The notes under the pieces are model-generated. The model saw only the letters and a program-made list of their open reading frames with translations. It was not told the DNA's origin and searched no databases. DNA of 64,000 nt from Vicia villosa (lineage: Eukaryota > Streptophyta > Magnoliopsida > Fabales > Fabaceae): contig NW_026706164.1 of NCBI RefSeq assembly GCF_029867415.1, forward strand, positions 186,001 to 250,000, written 5' to 3'. Below, piece after piece: positions 1-13,094 of this stretch (its first letter is position 1; the number at the start of each line of letters is the position of its first letter). A program made the translations under genes and the position numbers.

Positions 1-843
1 ATATACTGTATTATATTATTATGGTTGTAGGACAACCACAATTTCCTTGTATAAGGGGATTCGTGAGTTTTCCTGCTAAAAGCTTTAAAGTATTATTGAA
101 AAATCTCAAGACCTAGTCTTGGGGAGAGGAATATGTCTTTTTTTATTTTTGATCAAACCTCTATAATTCCTGGTGTCTTTCTTATTCCTTAAACTTTTTA
201 ATTTCCGCACATTAATATTCTATTTCTACTGTTTAGACTTAGAAAATATTTTCAATCTCTGATTAAATTGTCAAAAGTTTTAAAAACCCATGGAATAACA
301 TGTTGCTATCTTGGCTAGATTTCATGCTTGAGAAACTAATGCAATGATCTTAAATATGAGAAAATTGTGATTGAAATGTTGATCTTTTTTTTCAATAAGC
401 AATTTATAAGATATCGCACTAGGGGTGCAACCCTTACAAAACAAGAACTCTAAACAGAGTTGAAATGTTGATTTTAGAATCTTAATTTATTTATGCAATG
501 TTAAATTACATTGAAGATGTAAATTATAGCTGACCATGTGACAATAGAACATTAAGGACTTCATTTTCCTTTGCAAAATTTAAGAATGGTTAAAATTGAG
601 TTTTTCCAACATTTTTTTTTGTTATAACAACCACTACCAACAAACTCGTGCAAAATACAAGTCATCCGTTTCACACGGGCTTAGCAAGTGTTTTATATAA
701 GTATATTGCAAAGATCTCAAGTTTCATATTGGTTAGAGATAGAATTTTAAAAGATTTTATATAGAGTGACATCTAATGTTTTGTTTATCCTTTAATATTT
801 ATTTAGAGTGACCCCATCATATGTTCTGTTTTACTTTTAATAT
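1..843. other. AT-rich spacer, no gene seen
   Basis: No open frame, RNA gene or clear repeat boundary could be supported here. The stretch is AT-rich with homopolymer runs and looks like ordinary intergenic DNA or very old repeat. Confidence 0.5.
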
Positions 844-852
844 ATTTTTTTA

Positions 853-1147
853 GGGTTAATGAACTTTTTGGTCCCTCTAAATATTGCAGATTTCGTTTTT
901 AGTCCCTCCAAAATTTTCCTTTAAGAAACCGTCCCTTCAAAATTTTTCGTCTAAACTTTTAGTCCCTAACGTCAAATTTGCTAAAGATTAGCTACGACTT
1001 TAGCCACCAATTAGCTACGAAATTTGACATTAGGGACCAATAGTTCAGAATAAAAATTTTGAAGGGACGATTTCTTGAAGGAAAATTTTAGAGGGACTAA
1101 AAACGAAATTTAAAATATTTAAAGGGACGAAAAAGTTCATTAACTCT
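853..1147. mobile_element. 295-bp foldback MITE with 9-bp TSD
   Basis: The left end reads GGGTTAATGAACTTTTTGG and the right end, read in reverse complement, starts AGAGTTAATGAACTTTTTCG. The whole element is close to one long imperfect palindrome, with repeated 'ggtccct' and 'agggac' blocks in the two arms. A perfect 9-bp duplication ATTTTTTTA sits at 844-852 and 1148-1156. A 9-bp duplication is characteristic of Mutator-type insertion, so a MULE-derived MITE is the best guess. No coding capacity. Confidence 0.75.
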
Positions 1148-1156
1148 ATTTTTTTA

Positions 1157-1538
1157 TGACATATTTTCATACTTTTTGTCCTTTATGTGTTTAACAAAGC
1201 AAGTTTAAAAATAAACAATTTTTAAAATAAGTCATCATAAATATTTGTTGCATTTTAAAAAATATATATTTTTACCTGAAAGTATATGTATGAATTCACA
1301 AAAAGTAAAAAAAAAATATTGAATGTTGCAAACTGTATTTAAAATAAATAAATATTGAATAATAAGCGTTAGTAATTTGTAGTTTATAAAAATTAATTCT
1401 TTATAAAAAAAAAGACCGCTACATATATATTCATACCTCTCTCAACTTTATGGAGAGTTCAGAATGTATTTTATATTTAAGGATGATGAATTTTTTATAT
1501 TTATCAATGATAAATATGTAGGAACTATTTTTTTTAAC
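1157..1538. other. AT-rich spacer
   Basis: Nothing recognisable; AT-rich DNA between the small MITE and the Ty3 element. Its last five bases, TTAAC, are the left target-site duplication of the Ty3 insertion. Confidence 0.5.
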
Positions 1539-3687
1539 TGTAATACCCGGTATTATAATTGTCCAATTACCAATTCCAAATTAAATTAAGATGAGTAATG
1601 GACAAATATGATACACATTCTTGCTAATGAGTCACATAAATCATGCCAATTAGTAAGAATGAGGGCATTATGGACATTTCCTACTTAAATGAGAATAAGG
1701 ACTTGTTTGGTTCTTGGTGATATTCTAACCATTTGAACAAAAACCAAAATTTGATAGAAAGAAGAGAAAGAAACGTGGAAGAGGGAGGAAGAGAAGAAGA
1801 AGCCTCCAAACTTGATCCAAACTCAGCTCCATCCTTGCATGCACTTAATCTGTCCAAGCTCTATCTCTATCATCATCTTCTATTCTGCTCTCAGCTCCAT
1901 TCTCATCATCTTCTCAATCTCTAAGGTGAGTCCCTAGTTAGTAACCATGGGGTTTTTGCATGTGGGGATTCAATTGGGGTTTAGGGTTTGTGAGTAAAGT
2001 ATGAATTAATAATGCTAATTATGTTAGTTCTGCTATAATTCTTGCTTGTTGGTGATTCTGGATACTGTGCATGTTTTAAATTCGTGAGATTTGTTAGTAA
2101 TGCAGGGGATAAACTTAGAAGCATTTTGGGACTGTCATAGAATCCTTAAAAATGCAGATAAATGGTTCTGGTATAGTGTAACCGGTTACGGGTTTTGGTG
2201 TAACCGGTTACGCTGTTGAAAATTGGGAAATCTGGGCATTTTGCGTGTCCGTAACTGGTTACGGGCTCTGGTGTAACCGGTTACACTGGGCGAAATAGGA
2301 AAAATCAGCAATCTTTGGAAATTCGTAACTCCCGTTTCGTGTAACCGTTTGACGCGTACTATATACCGTTAGAAAGCTAACGAGATGTACTATTTAGAAA
2401 AATTAGTCTTGGGTTCCAAATAATATTTTTTCGATATATCTGACGCACCTTCAGTTAAGTGCGACACTGATAACATGTGAATTATGTATGTTTAGACTGA
2501 ATATACTTCATTATTCTTAAATGCTGTGTTATATCGTTATGTGTTATACATGAAAATATGAGGACACCACCGTTTTGGTTAAACGATTGGTTTGATTGTA
2601 TTGTTTGTGACCTTGACATTACGTCATGTTTCCGTATGCTTGAATCGAAGTGGCCGGAAGGCTAGATTGGGATGCTACTCCGACTTTGTGGTCAATGAGT
2701 CTTCCCGGACCGTGTAGTCCAATGGAATAACCCGTTCATGTGTATTGTTTGATAAGGTGTGCATCTGAGTTACCGTTGCAGTGTGCTCGTGAGTGTCGTA
2801 CGGGGTTCTTACTCACTTGGTGTTAACACACTCGCGTGCTCGATATGGTGGGGTTATGCGGCCATGTAGGCTAATGCATAATGAGGTAACTCACCTCTAG
2901 TGAAGTCACGTAGACTAATACTAGGTTTTCGCCTGATGGGCTCAGGCGTCAAGGTGGCGGTTTGTACTCGGCGTAACTCACTTGCGTGAAGGAGGTTAAT
3001 GGGACAATGACGCCAATTAGGCTAAGGTCATCTCGCGGCCATTTAGGCTTGTGCGAACCCTTTTAACCATCTTGCAGTGTGCTTGTACAAGTCCCTTAAC
3101 GATAGGCAGGAGGTTACTCATCGAGGATGCATTTATTCCATAATCTAGCCGAGGTTTGTTTACACTTCTGGATTCCCCGTGTGCGCATGCGGGTTTGCAT
3201 ACTTGTTTGCTATTCGGTGTGTATTTGTTTGAGGCAAGTCCAATGGTGGACGACCCACTTTGTTTACTCCATATTTGTACCGGAAGTGAGAATAACCCCG
3301 AATCCATGGTGGATTCGCTCATTATTTGTATGATCCCTATAGATCCGAGCGGACTAATAGGATAGGCGGACTCACTGAGATTTAGTAATCTCATCCCATT
3401 CCAATTATTTCTTTTCAGGTGGCTCGAGGCAAGATCGTGGTAAGGGAAAGATGGATTAGATCTTTTGGCGATGCTTGGATGTTTCTTTTATTTCCTTATC
3501 GTGCTTACTAGTCATTGTATTTTGGATATGTACTGACATGATGTACTTATATTTTGGCCATGATACATTCGGCTTATGTATTCGTATACTTCTATTTCCG
3601 CTGCAAACATTATGTAATTGTTGTCTTATGAACCATATTTAATACCTTATGCATATTATTCTAGACATATATGTGTGGGGTGTTACA
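1539..3687 (+). repeat. 5' LTR of the Ty3 element
   Basis: 2149 bp, TG...CA ends. It contains four copies of the palindrome GTAACCGGTTAC (2178, 2200, 2251 with one change, 2273). The short open frames inside this LTR recur in the 3' LTR and are not genes. Confidence 0.95.
2178..2284. promoter_or_regulatory. Cluster of four GTAACCGGTTAC palindromes in the LTR
   Basis: Twelve-base perfect palindromes at 2178-2189, 2200-2211 and 2273-2284, and a one-base variant (GTAACTGGTTAC) at 2251-2262. They form two pairs, each pair spaced 22 bp start to start. The same cluster is in the 3' LTR, where the first copy rather than the third carries a change. Position in the LTR and pairing suggest a binding site for a dimeric protein; AACCGGTT resembles a Grainyhead-type or MYB-type core. 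Function is inference. Confidence 0.5.
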
Positions 3688-3689
3688 GT

Positions 3690-3704
3690 TGGTATCATAG
3701 CAGG
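3690..3704 (+). other. Primer-binding site (initiator-Met tRNA)
   Basis: TGGTATCATAGC lies three bases inside the 5' LTR end and matches the usual plant iMet site TGGTATCAGAGC except for one base. It marks where minus-strand DNA synthesis starts and fixes the LTR boundary. Confidence 0.85.
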
Positions 3705-3735
3705 TCGATCCTCGACTTTGCTAAGACGCATCATA

Positions 3736-6700
3736 ATGCAGTACAATTCTGCCTCATATGTGTATGATCAGTATGATTCCTTATGTCTTATTTATGGCAT
3801 TGAGCCTGATCAACTTGATTCCATGCGTAGGACAGACAGGGAGATGGCTGAGCAACACAGAGGTCCCGGAAGGCCCAGAACTAGGAATGTGGAGCCCGAC
3901 CAAGGAACCGGAGGTGCAGGCGTGCCTTGGCAGCAGATGATGCAGCAGATGATGCAGCAGAATCAGATGATGGCTCAAATGATGTAAGGCATGCAGGGAC
4001 AACAACCTCCTACCCAAGTTCCCGTTCCTCAGGCTGCAGCTGGACCAGACTTTCGTGCTTTCTTCAGGATGGATCCTCCGGAGTTTGTTGGCGGACTTGA
4101 CTCTCTTTTGGCCCATGATTGGCTAGCTGGTATGGAAAGGGTGTTCCAAGCTATTCAGTGTACTGAATAAGAAAAGGTGATCTTTGCTACTCAGAAGATG
4201 AAGGGACCGGCTCTTAGGTGGTGGAACACTGCATCTACCTATTTCACCACACAAGAGATTCCTAAGGATTGGCAACACTTCAAAGTAGCATTCTTGGAGA
4301 AGTATTTCCCTAATAGTGTGAGGACTCAGAAGGTGCGAGAATTCCAAAACTTCAAGCAAGGTGACATGTCTGTTTTGGAATATGCAGAGAAGTTCGAAGA
4401 CTTGGCTGATTACTCCCGACAAGCCGTTTATGCTCCAGATGAACTATGGAAGATCGATCAGTTTATGATGGGTTTGAGGGCCGACATTGCTCATAGTGTT
4501 TCCCAAAGAGAGTTCACTACTTATGCTGAGTGTTTGAGGCAATGCTATGTTGCTGAAAACAGCTTGAAGAGGGTCCAAGAAGAGAGGAACCAGAACAGGG
4601 CTAATTTTAGGGAGCAAGGAAGATCTACTCAACACTTGAGGCCCCGTAATCCTCCATCAAAGAAGAAGCAGGTTTATGGTGATCAATCGGCTCAACCGCC
4701 CCATTGTCGCAAGTGTGGTAGGAAGCATACCGGGGAGTGCAAGTACGCTTCTGTGACTTGTTTTAGATGTGGCGAGCAGGGCCACATAGCCCCACAATGT
4801 CCACAAAAGAGGATTCCTGAGAAGACTGCAGGTCGTGTTTACACTTTGGATTCAAGGAAGGCTAAGGGAAACCACAACCTCATTGCGGGTACGTGTTATG
4901 TTAACAATCAACCTTTATGTGTTTTAGTTGATTGTGGAGCCACTCATTCTTTTGTCTCTACCGAGTGTGTTTACCGGCTTGGTTTGGAGGTTATTCCATT
5001 GCCTGATCCCATGATTATTTCTTCGGCAACGGATGATACCGTGGAAGCTCGACTAGTTTTTAAAGACTGTTCGGTGTCTTTTAATGGTCGTGACTATCCA
5101 ATTGATCTGATTTGCTTACCCCTTAAGAGGCTTGATGTTATTCTAGGGATGGATTGGTTGTCTCTTAACTCGGTGTACATTGGTTGCAAAGAGAAGGCCA
5201 TATTCATTCCTGCAGAAGAGACTTCTTCCGATGATTCAATTACCAAGTTGATAGAAGGTATGATCAGCGCGGTTAATTATCTCTTTTCTCAAGAAATATC
5301 CTTTCTTTTAGTTCTTTCCAAGGAACCTTCTGTGAGAGTTGAATTGTCGGAGATTCCGGTGGTGTGCGAATTTCCTGATGTATTTCCTGCGGATATCACT
5401 TCTCTTCCTCCGGAAAGGGAAGCAGAATTCTCAATTGATCTTGTTCCTGGAACAGCCCCAGTTTCCATCACTCCATATAGGATGTCTCCTATTGAACTCA
5501 GAGAACTGAAGAGCCAATTGGAAGAGCTTCTAGCTAAGCATTTTATCCAACCTAGTGTTTCTCCATGGGGAGCTCCTGTTCTTTTGGTAAAGAAGAAAGA
5601 CGGAAGTATGCGCCTGTGCATCGATTACCGTCAGCTAAACAAAGTTACCATAAAGAACAAATATCCTTTACCACGGATTGATGACCTCCTAGATCAATTG
5701 AAAGGAGCCAGTGTGTTCTCGAAGATTGATCTTAGATCAGGGTACCATCAAATCCGAGTGAAGACCTCAGATGTGCCTAAGACTGCATTCAGGACTCGAT
5801 ATGGTCACTACGAGTTTTTAGTTATGCCATTTGGTGTGACTAATGCTCCAGCAGTTTTCATGGATTACATGAATCGAATCTTTCAGCCATATCTAGACCA
5901 GTTTGTGGTGATTTTCATTGATGATATTCTTGTGTATTCCCGTACTCCCGAAGATCATGAAGAGCATTTGCGGATTGTGTTATCTACTCTTCGAGAGAAG
6001 CAATTGTATGCCAAGTTCAGTAAGTGTGAATTTTGGCTATCCGAAGTAAGTTTCCTTGGTCATGTCATCTCAGGAGGAGGCGTGGCAGTAGATCCTTCTA
6101 AAGTAGAAGCGGTGGTGAATTGGGATCGACCAAAGAGTGTGACTGAAGTCAGAAGCTTCTTAGGTTTGGCAGGTTATTACCATAGATTTATTATGGGGTT
6201 TGCTAAGCTAGCCTTACCATTGACGAAGCTTACCCGTAAGGAAGTTGCTTTTGAATGGAATTCCGAATGTGAGCAGAGTTTTCAGAAGCTTAAGAAGAAG
6301 TTAACTACTGCACCCGTATTAGTGATTCCGGATCCAAACCGATCCTATGAAGTGTTCTGCGACACTTCTAAGAAAGGTTTAGGCGGAGTATTGATGCAAG
6401 ATGGACAGGTGGTATCTTATGCGTCTCGGAAGTTGAGATCTCATGAAGAGAATTACCCGACCCACGATCTTGAGCTTGCTGCAATAGTTTTTGCACTCAA
6501 GGTGTGGCGACATTATCTATATGGCGTTCACTTTGAGATGTTCAGTGATCATAAAAGCTTGAGATATCTTTTCGACCAGAAGGAGTTAAATATGCGACAA
6601 AGGAGATGGATGGAGTACCTTAAAGATTTTGACTTTGAATTGAAATACCATCCAGGAAAGGCTAACAAAGTGGCAGATGCCTTAAGCAGGAAAGACTTTC

Positions 6701-8229
6701 GAGTTGCTGAACTGATGATGTTAGAGCATGGATTGTTGGAGAAGTTTCGAAATCTTAACCTTCAGTTTGAATGGACGCCCAAGGGTGTGTTGATTAGTAA
6801 CTTGAGCATCCAGAATGAGCTACGAGAAAGAATTCGGATATCACAGGGGTATGATGAGCAATTGCAAGCGAGCGGAGGCATGCCTGATTTTGTGAGGGCA
6901 CCTGATGGAGTAATCTTGTTCAAACAACGAATGTATGTACCGAACGATTCTGAGTTGAAGCGTTTGATTCTTGATGAAGCACACAAGATTAGATTTTCTA
7001 TTCATCCTGGATCGACCAAAATGTATCAGGACTTGAAGAAAGACTTTTGGTGGCCGGGAATGAAGAAGGAGATTGCAGAATATGTAGCACAATGTTCCGT
7101 TTGCCAACAAGTTAAGATTGAACATCAGAGGCCAGGAGGAATGTTACAACCACTGGAGATACCAATGTGGAAATGGGATTCTATCTCCATGGATTTCATT
7201 GTGGGATTACCTCGTACTCGAGGCGGACATGATTCTATATGGGTAATAGTGGACAGGTTGACTAAGTCTGCTCACTTTTTACCTGTGAAGACCACTCACA
7301 AGGTGATTCATCTTGCAAGGCTTTTCATAGCAGAGATTGTACGGTTGCATGGCGTGCCATCTAGTATAGTGTCCGATCTTGATCCAAAGTTCACTTCGAG
7401 ATTTTGGAAGATGTTTCATAAGGAATTGGGGACTAGACTGGATATGAGTACATCCAACCATCCTCAGTCCGATGGGCAAACAGAGAGGACAATCCAGACG
7501 ATAGAAGATATGTTAAGAGCTTGCATTCTAGAAGAAGGTGGGAGTTGGAAGGATCATTTACCGTTGGTAGAGTTCGCATATAATAACAGTTACCATGCTA
7601 GTTTGGGTATGGCTCCCTATGAAGCTCTATACGGGAGAAAATGTCGATCACCACTATGTTGGGCCGAAGTGGGGGAGAAAAGCATTCTCGGACCGGAGAT
7701 TATACAAGAAACCACCGAGAAAGTCAAACTAATCCAAGATAATCTTAAGAAAGCCCAAGACCGACAAAAGAACTATGCGGACAAACGGAGGAGACCTTTA
7801 GAATTTGAAGTTGGTGATCATGTGTATTTGAAGGTCACTCCAAGATTGAGGTTGGGAGGACCATTCAAAACACGTAAGCTCATTCCGAGGTATGTGGGAC
7901 CATATCAGATTATGATCCGGGTAGGTGAAGTGGCTTATCAGTTAGCACTACCACCCTCACTATCCGGGCTGCATGACGTTTTCCACGTATCTCAGCTCCG
8001 AAAGTTCGTGCCCGATACTTTCCATCCTATACTTCCAGATTCTGTTGAAGTAGAACCAGATCTTTCCTATGATCCTCGACCTTGCCGTATCTTAGAGCAT
8101 GCTAGCAAGTCTCTAAGGAGTAAGGAGATACCTATCGTGAAAGTGATGTGGGATGAGACGCGTCCTGAGGAAGCTACGTGGGAGCTTGAGTCAGAGATGC
8201 GGGAATCCTATCCTCACTTGTTTCGGTAA
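3736..8229 (+). pseudogene. Ty3 gag-pol polyprotein with two stops in gag
   Basis: One frame runs from ATG 3736 to TAA 8227-8229, broken by TAA at 3985 and TAA at 4168. From ATG 4177 it is open for 1350 residues (numbering used here). Zinc knuckle [14 protein letters not shown] at 195-208; protease motif DCGATHSF from 252; RT with catalytic FIDDILVYS (D582, D583); RNase H acidic residues D729, E766, D791; integrase with a histidine/cysteine zinc region (CSVCQQVK) and D1006, D1067, E1103 (35 residues between the last two); chromodomain-like end about 1300-1349. Pol looks intact. Both stops could come from CAA by a single C-to-T change, as expected of methyl-cytosine deamination. Gag as drawn would not be made at full length, so this copy probably needs help to move. 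Confidence 0.9.
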
Positions 8230-8258
8230 GTTTTCGAATTCGAGGACGAATTCTATTT

Positions 8259-8271
8259 AAGGGGGGGAGAA
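8259..8271 (+). other. Polypurine tract of the Ty3 element
   Basis: AAGGGGGGGAGAA directly abuts the 3' LTR start at 8272. This is the expected plus-strand primer for reverse transcription. Confidence 0.85.
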
Positions 8272-10420
8272 TGTAATACCCGGTATTATAATTGTCCAAT
8301 TACCAATTCCAAATTAAATTAAGATGAGTAATGGACAAATATGATACACATTCTTGCTAATGAGTCACATAAATCATGCCAATTAGTAAGAATGAGGGCA
8401 TTATGGACATTTCCTACTTAAATGAGAATAAGGACTTGTTTGGTTCTTGGTGATATTCTAACCATTTGAACAAAAACCAAAATTTGATAGAAAGAAGAGA
8501 AAGAAACGTGGAAGAGGGAGGAAGAGAAGAAGAAGCCTCCAAACTTGATCCAAACTCAGCTCCATCCTTGCATGCACTTAATCTGTCCAAGCTCTATCTC
8601 TATCATCATCTTCTATTCTGCTCTCAGCTCCATTCTCATCATCTTCTCAATCTCTAAGGTAAGTCCCTAGTTAGTAACCATGGGGTTTTTGCATGTGGGG
8701 ATTCAATTGGGGTTTAGGGTTTGTGAGTAAAGTATGAATTAATAATGCTAATTATGTTAGTTCTGCTATAATCCTTGCTTGTTGGTGATTCTGGATACTG
8801 TGCATGTTTTAAATTCGTGAGATTTGTTAGTAATGCAGGGGATAAACTTAGAAGCATTTTGGGACTGTCATAGAATCCTTAAAAATGTAGATAAATGGTT
8901 CTGGTACAGTGTAAACGGTTACGGGTTTTGGTGTAACCGGTTACGCTATTGAAAATTGGGAAATCTGGGCATTTTGCGTGTCCGTAACCGGTTACGGGCT
9001 CTGGTGTAACCGGTTACACTGGGCGAAATAGGAAAAATCAGCAATCTTTGGAAATTCGTAACTCCCGTTTCGTGTAACCATTTGACGCGTACTATATACC
9101 GTTAGAAAGCTAACGAGATGTACTATTTAGGAAAATTAGTCTTGGGTTCCAAATAATATTTTTTCGATATATCTGACGCACCTTCAGTTAAGTGCGACAC
9201 TGATAACATGTGAATTATGTATGTTTAGACTGAATATACTTCATTATTCTTAAATGCTGTGTTATATCGTTATGTGTTATACATGAAAATATGAGGACAC
9301 CACCGTTTTGGTTAAACGATTGGTTTGATTGTATTGTTTGTGACCTTGACATTACGTCATATTTCCGTATGCTTGAATCGAAGTGGCCGGAAGGCTAGAT
9401 TGGGATGCTGCTCCGACTTTGTGGTCAATGAGTCTTCCCGGACCGTGTAGTCCAATGGAATAACCCGTTCATGTGTATTGTTCGATAAGGTGTGCATCTG
9501 AGTTACCGTTGCAGTGTGCTCGTGAGTGACGTACGGGGTTCTTACTCACTTGGCGTTTACACACTCGCGTGCTCGGTATGGTGGGGTTATGCGGCCATGT
9601 AGGCTAATGCATAATGAGGTAACTAACCTCTAGTGAAGTCACGTAGACTAATACTAGGCTTTCGCCCGATGGGCTCAGGCGTCAAGGTGGCGGTTTGTAC
9701 TCGGCGTAACTCACTTGCGTGAAGGAGGTTAATGGGACAATGACGCCAATTAGGCTAAGGTCATCTCGCGGCCACTTAGGCTTGTGCGAACCCGTTTAAC
9801 CATCTTGCAGTGTGCTTGTACAAGTCCCTTGACGATAGGCAGGAGGTTACTCATCGAGGATGCATTTATTCCATAATCTAGCCGAGGTTTGTTTACACTT
9901 CTGGATTCCCCGTGTGCGGATGCGGGTTTGCATACTTGTTTGCTATTCGGTGTGTATTTGTTTGAGGCAAGTCCAATGGTGGACGACCCACTTTGTTTAC
10001 TCCGTATTTGTACCGGAAGTGAGAATAACCCCGAATCCATGGTGGATTCGCTCATTATTTGTATGATCCCTATAGATCCGAGCGGACTAATAGGATAGGC
10101 GGACTCACTGAGATTTAGTAATCTCATCCCATTCCAATTATTTCTTTTCAGGTGGCTCGAGGCAAGATCGCGGTAAGGGAAAGATGGATTAGATCTTTTG
10201 GCGATGCTTGGATGTTTCTTTTAGTTCCTTATCGTGCTTACTAGTCATTGTATTTTGGATATGTACTGACATGATGTACTTATATTTTGGCCATGATACA
10301 TTCGGCTTATGTATTCGTATACTTCTATTTCCGCTGCAAACATTATGTAATTGTTGTCTTATGAACCATATTTAATACTTTATGCATATTATTCTAGACA
10401 TATATGTGTGGGGTGTTACA
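8272..10420 (+). repeat. 3' LTR of the Ty3 element
   Basis: 2149 bp, the same length as the 5' LTR and about 98.7% identical by eye. It ends at 10420, followed by the TTAAC duplication. The palindrome cluster lies about 8911-9017. Confidence 0.95.
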
Positions 10421-10425
10421 TTAAC

Positions 10426-12090
<1,665 letters not shown>

Positions 12091-12485
12091 GATAGTATGA
12101 ATGTGGGATGCATAAAAAACCCTAAGACCTAACAAACCTAAGACGGTAATTACATTACATTATCAGTAAAAGGTCGTGCATCCTTTACTAAAAATTACAT
12201 TACATTAGCACAAAAGGATGCCTCGAATCTTCCTTCATTTTAGGGATAAAAATACACATCAATCCAACCATCTTCTTAGCTAAAAAGTTGTTTCTTGAAA
12301 AGATCATTTTATTCATTTTTGTGGGTGATTCTTAAAGTTAATTTTGTTTATAAGGGACTAGCCAAAAACAGCAACACCAACCCTAGGTCAACAATCCTCA
12401 AATCTGCAGGGAAGAACAAAAACATATTAAAATTAATAATAGTTGAATGTGTTAATGTGTTGGTTGTGGTTTCACAGGAGGTGGA

Positions 12486-12611
12486 ATGACTGATTCATTA
12501 GGGAATCCTTTCACAAAAGTTCAATTGAGAGAGCTTGAAAGACAGATTACCATTTACAAGTGCTTGTGTTTTTGTTCTAGATATGTTGCTCCTAATAACA
12601 AGTATTGGTAG
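12486..12611 (+). pseudogene. Possible QLQ-domain (GRF-like) exon relic
   Basis: A 41-codon frame begins at ATG 12486 and contains PFTKVQLRELERQITIYKC. This fits the QLQ pattern F-T-x2-Q-[LW]-x-E-L-E-x-Q-x2-[IF]-Y-K seen at the start of growth-regulating factors. A splice acceptor-like stretch (gtggtttcacag) lies just upstream. No WRC zinc domain follows and the frame stops at TAG 12609, so this would be an isolated gene fragment. The match is by motif only and could be chance. Confidence 0.4.
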
Positions 12612-12677
12612 TGAGAAGTGGAAAAAAACACTAGTTTTAAAATGTATGATTTGGTTTTTATTTTGGGTTTAATGCAT

Positions 12678-12822
12678 ATGCACTGAGAGTGTAAAATAGT
12701 TTTACACTGTCATACAATAGAAAATCACAAATCTGCCATGTCATTAAAAGTTTTTTAAAATAAAAGAAGATTTTAATTGGATACATGGTTGTGATTGGTT
12801 GACAGTGTAAAACCAGTGCATC
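12678..12822. mobile_element. Short MITE with 'TTTTACACTGTCA' arms
   Basis: The left arm contains GTTTTACACTGTCA near 12699 and the right arm, in reverse complement, reads ATGCACTGGTTTTACACTGTCA. The left arm carries about 14 extra bases between the ATGCACT tip and the shared core. The tip sequence resembles a common legume MITE. A target duplication was not resolved, and there is no coding capacity. Confidence 0.5.
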
Positions 12823-13055
12823 ATCCATTTTCTCTTTTATTTTTTATAAAAATCCCCATAAATTTTTAAATTTGAATGTTAATATCTTAGTTAATCCTTC
12901 ACCACTCTACCTTAATTATTAATAATTATTATTTAATTATTTTTATCATAGGAGGCTTCCACTTAAAAATCTATATTAAAAGCACCTAAGAATGGCTTAT
13001 ATCAAAATAAATAATCATTGATAATAATGATATTTAATTCAAATTAATTATTATT

Positions 13056-13094
<39 letters not shown>

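Larger units (their letters stand above)
1539..10420 (+). mobile_element. Complete Ty3/gypsy chromovirus LTR retrotransposon (Tekay-like)
   Basis: Full-length 8882-bp insertion. Two 2149-bp LTRs (1539-3687 and 8272-10420) start TGTAATACCC and end GGGTGTTACA, flanked by a perfect 5-bp duplication TTAAC (1534-1538 and 10421-10425). A primer-binding site TGGTATCATAGC starts at 3690, three bases after the 5' LTR, and matches the initiator-Met tRNA end with one change. A purine tract (8259-8271) directly precedes the 3' LTR. Domain order gag, protease, RT, RNase H, integrase and C-terminal chromodomain-like segment marks a chromovirus; Tekay is my family guess. I counted about 27 substitutions between the LTRs (about 1.3%), indicating a fairly recent insertion. 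Confidence 0.95.

Noticed and set aside
1733..1924. 63-codon ORF repeated at 8466-8657
   Set aside because: It lies in both LTRs of the Ty3 element and is leader sequence, with no domain or independent support.
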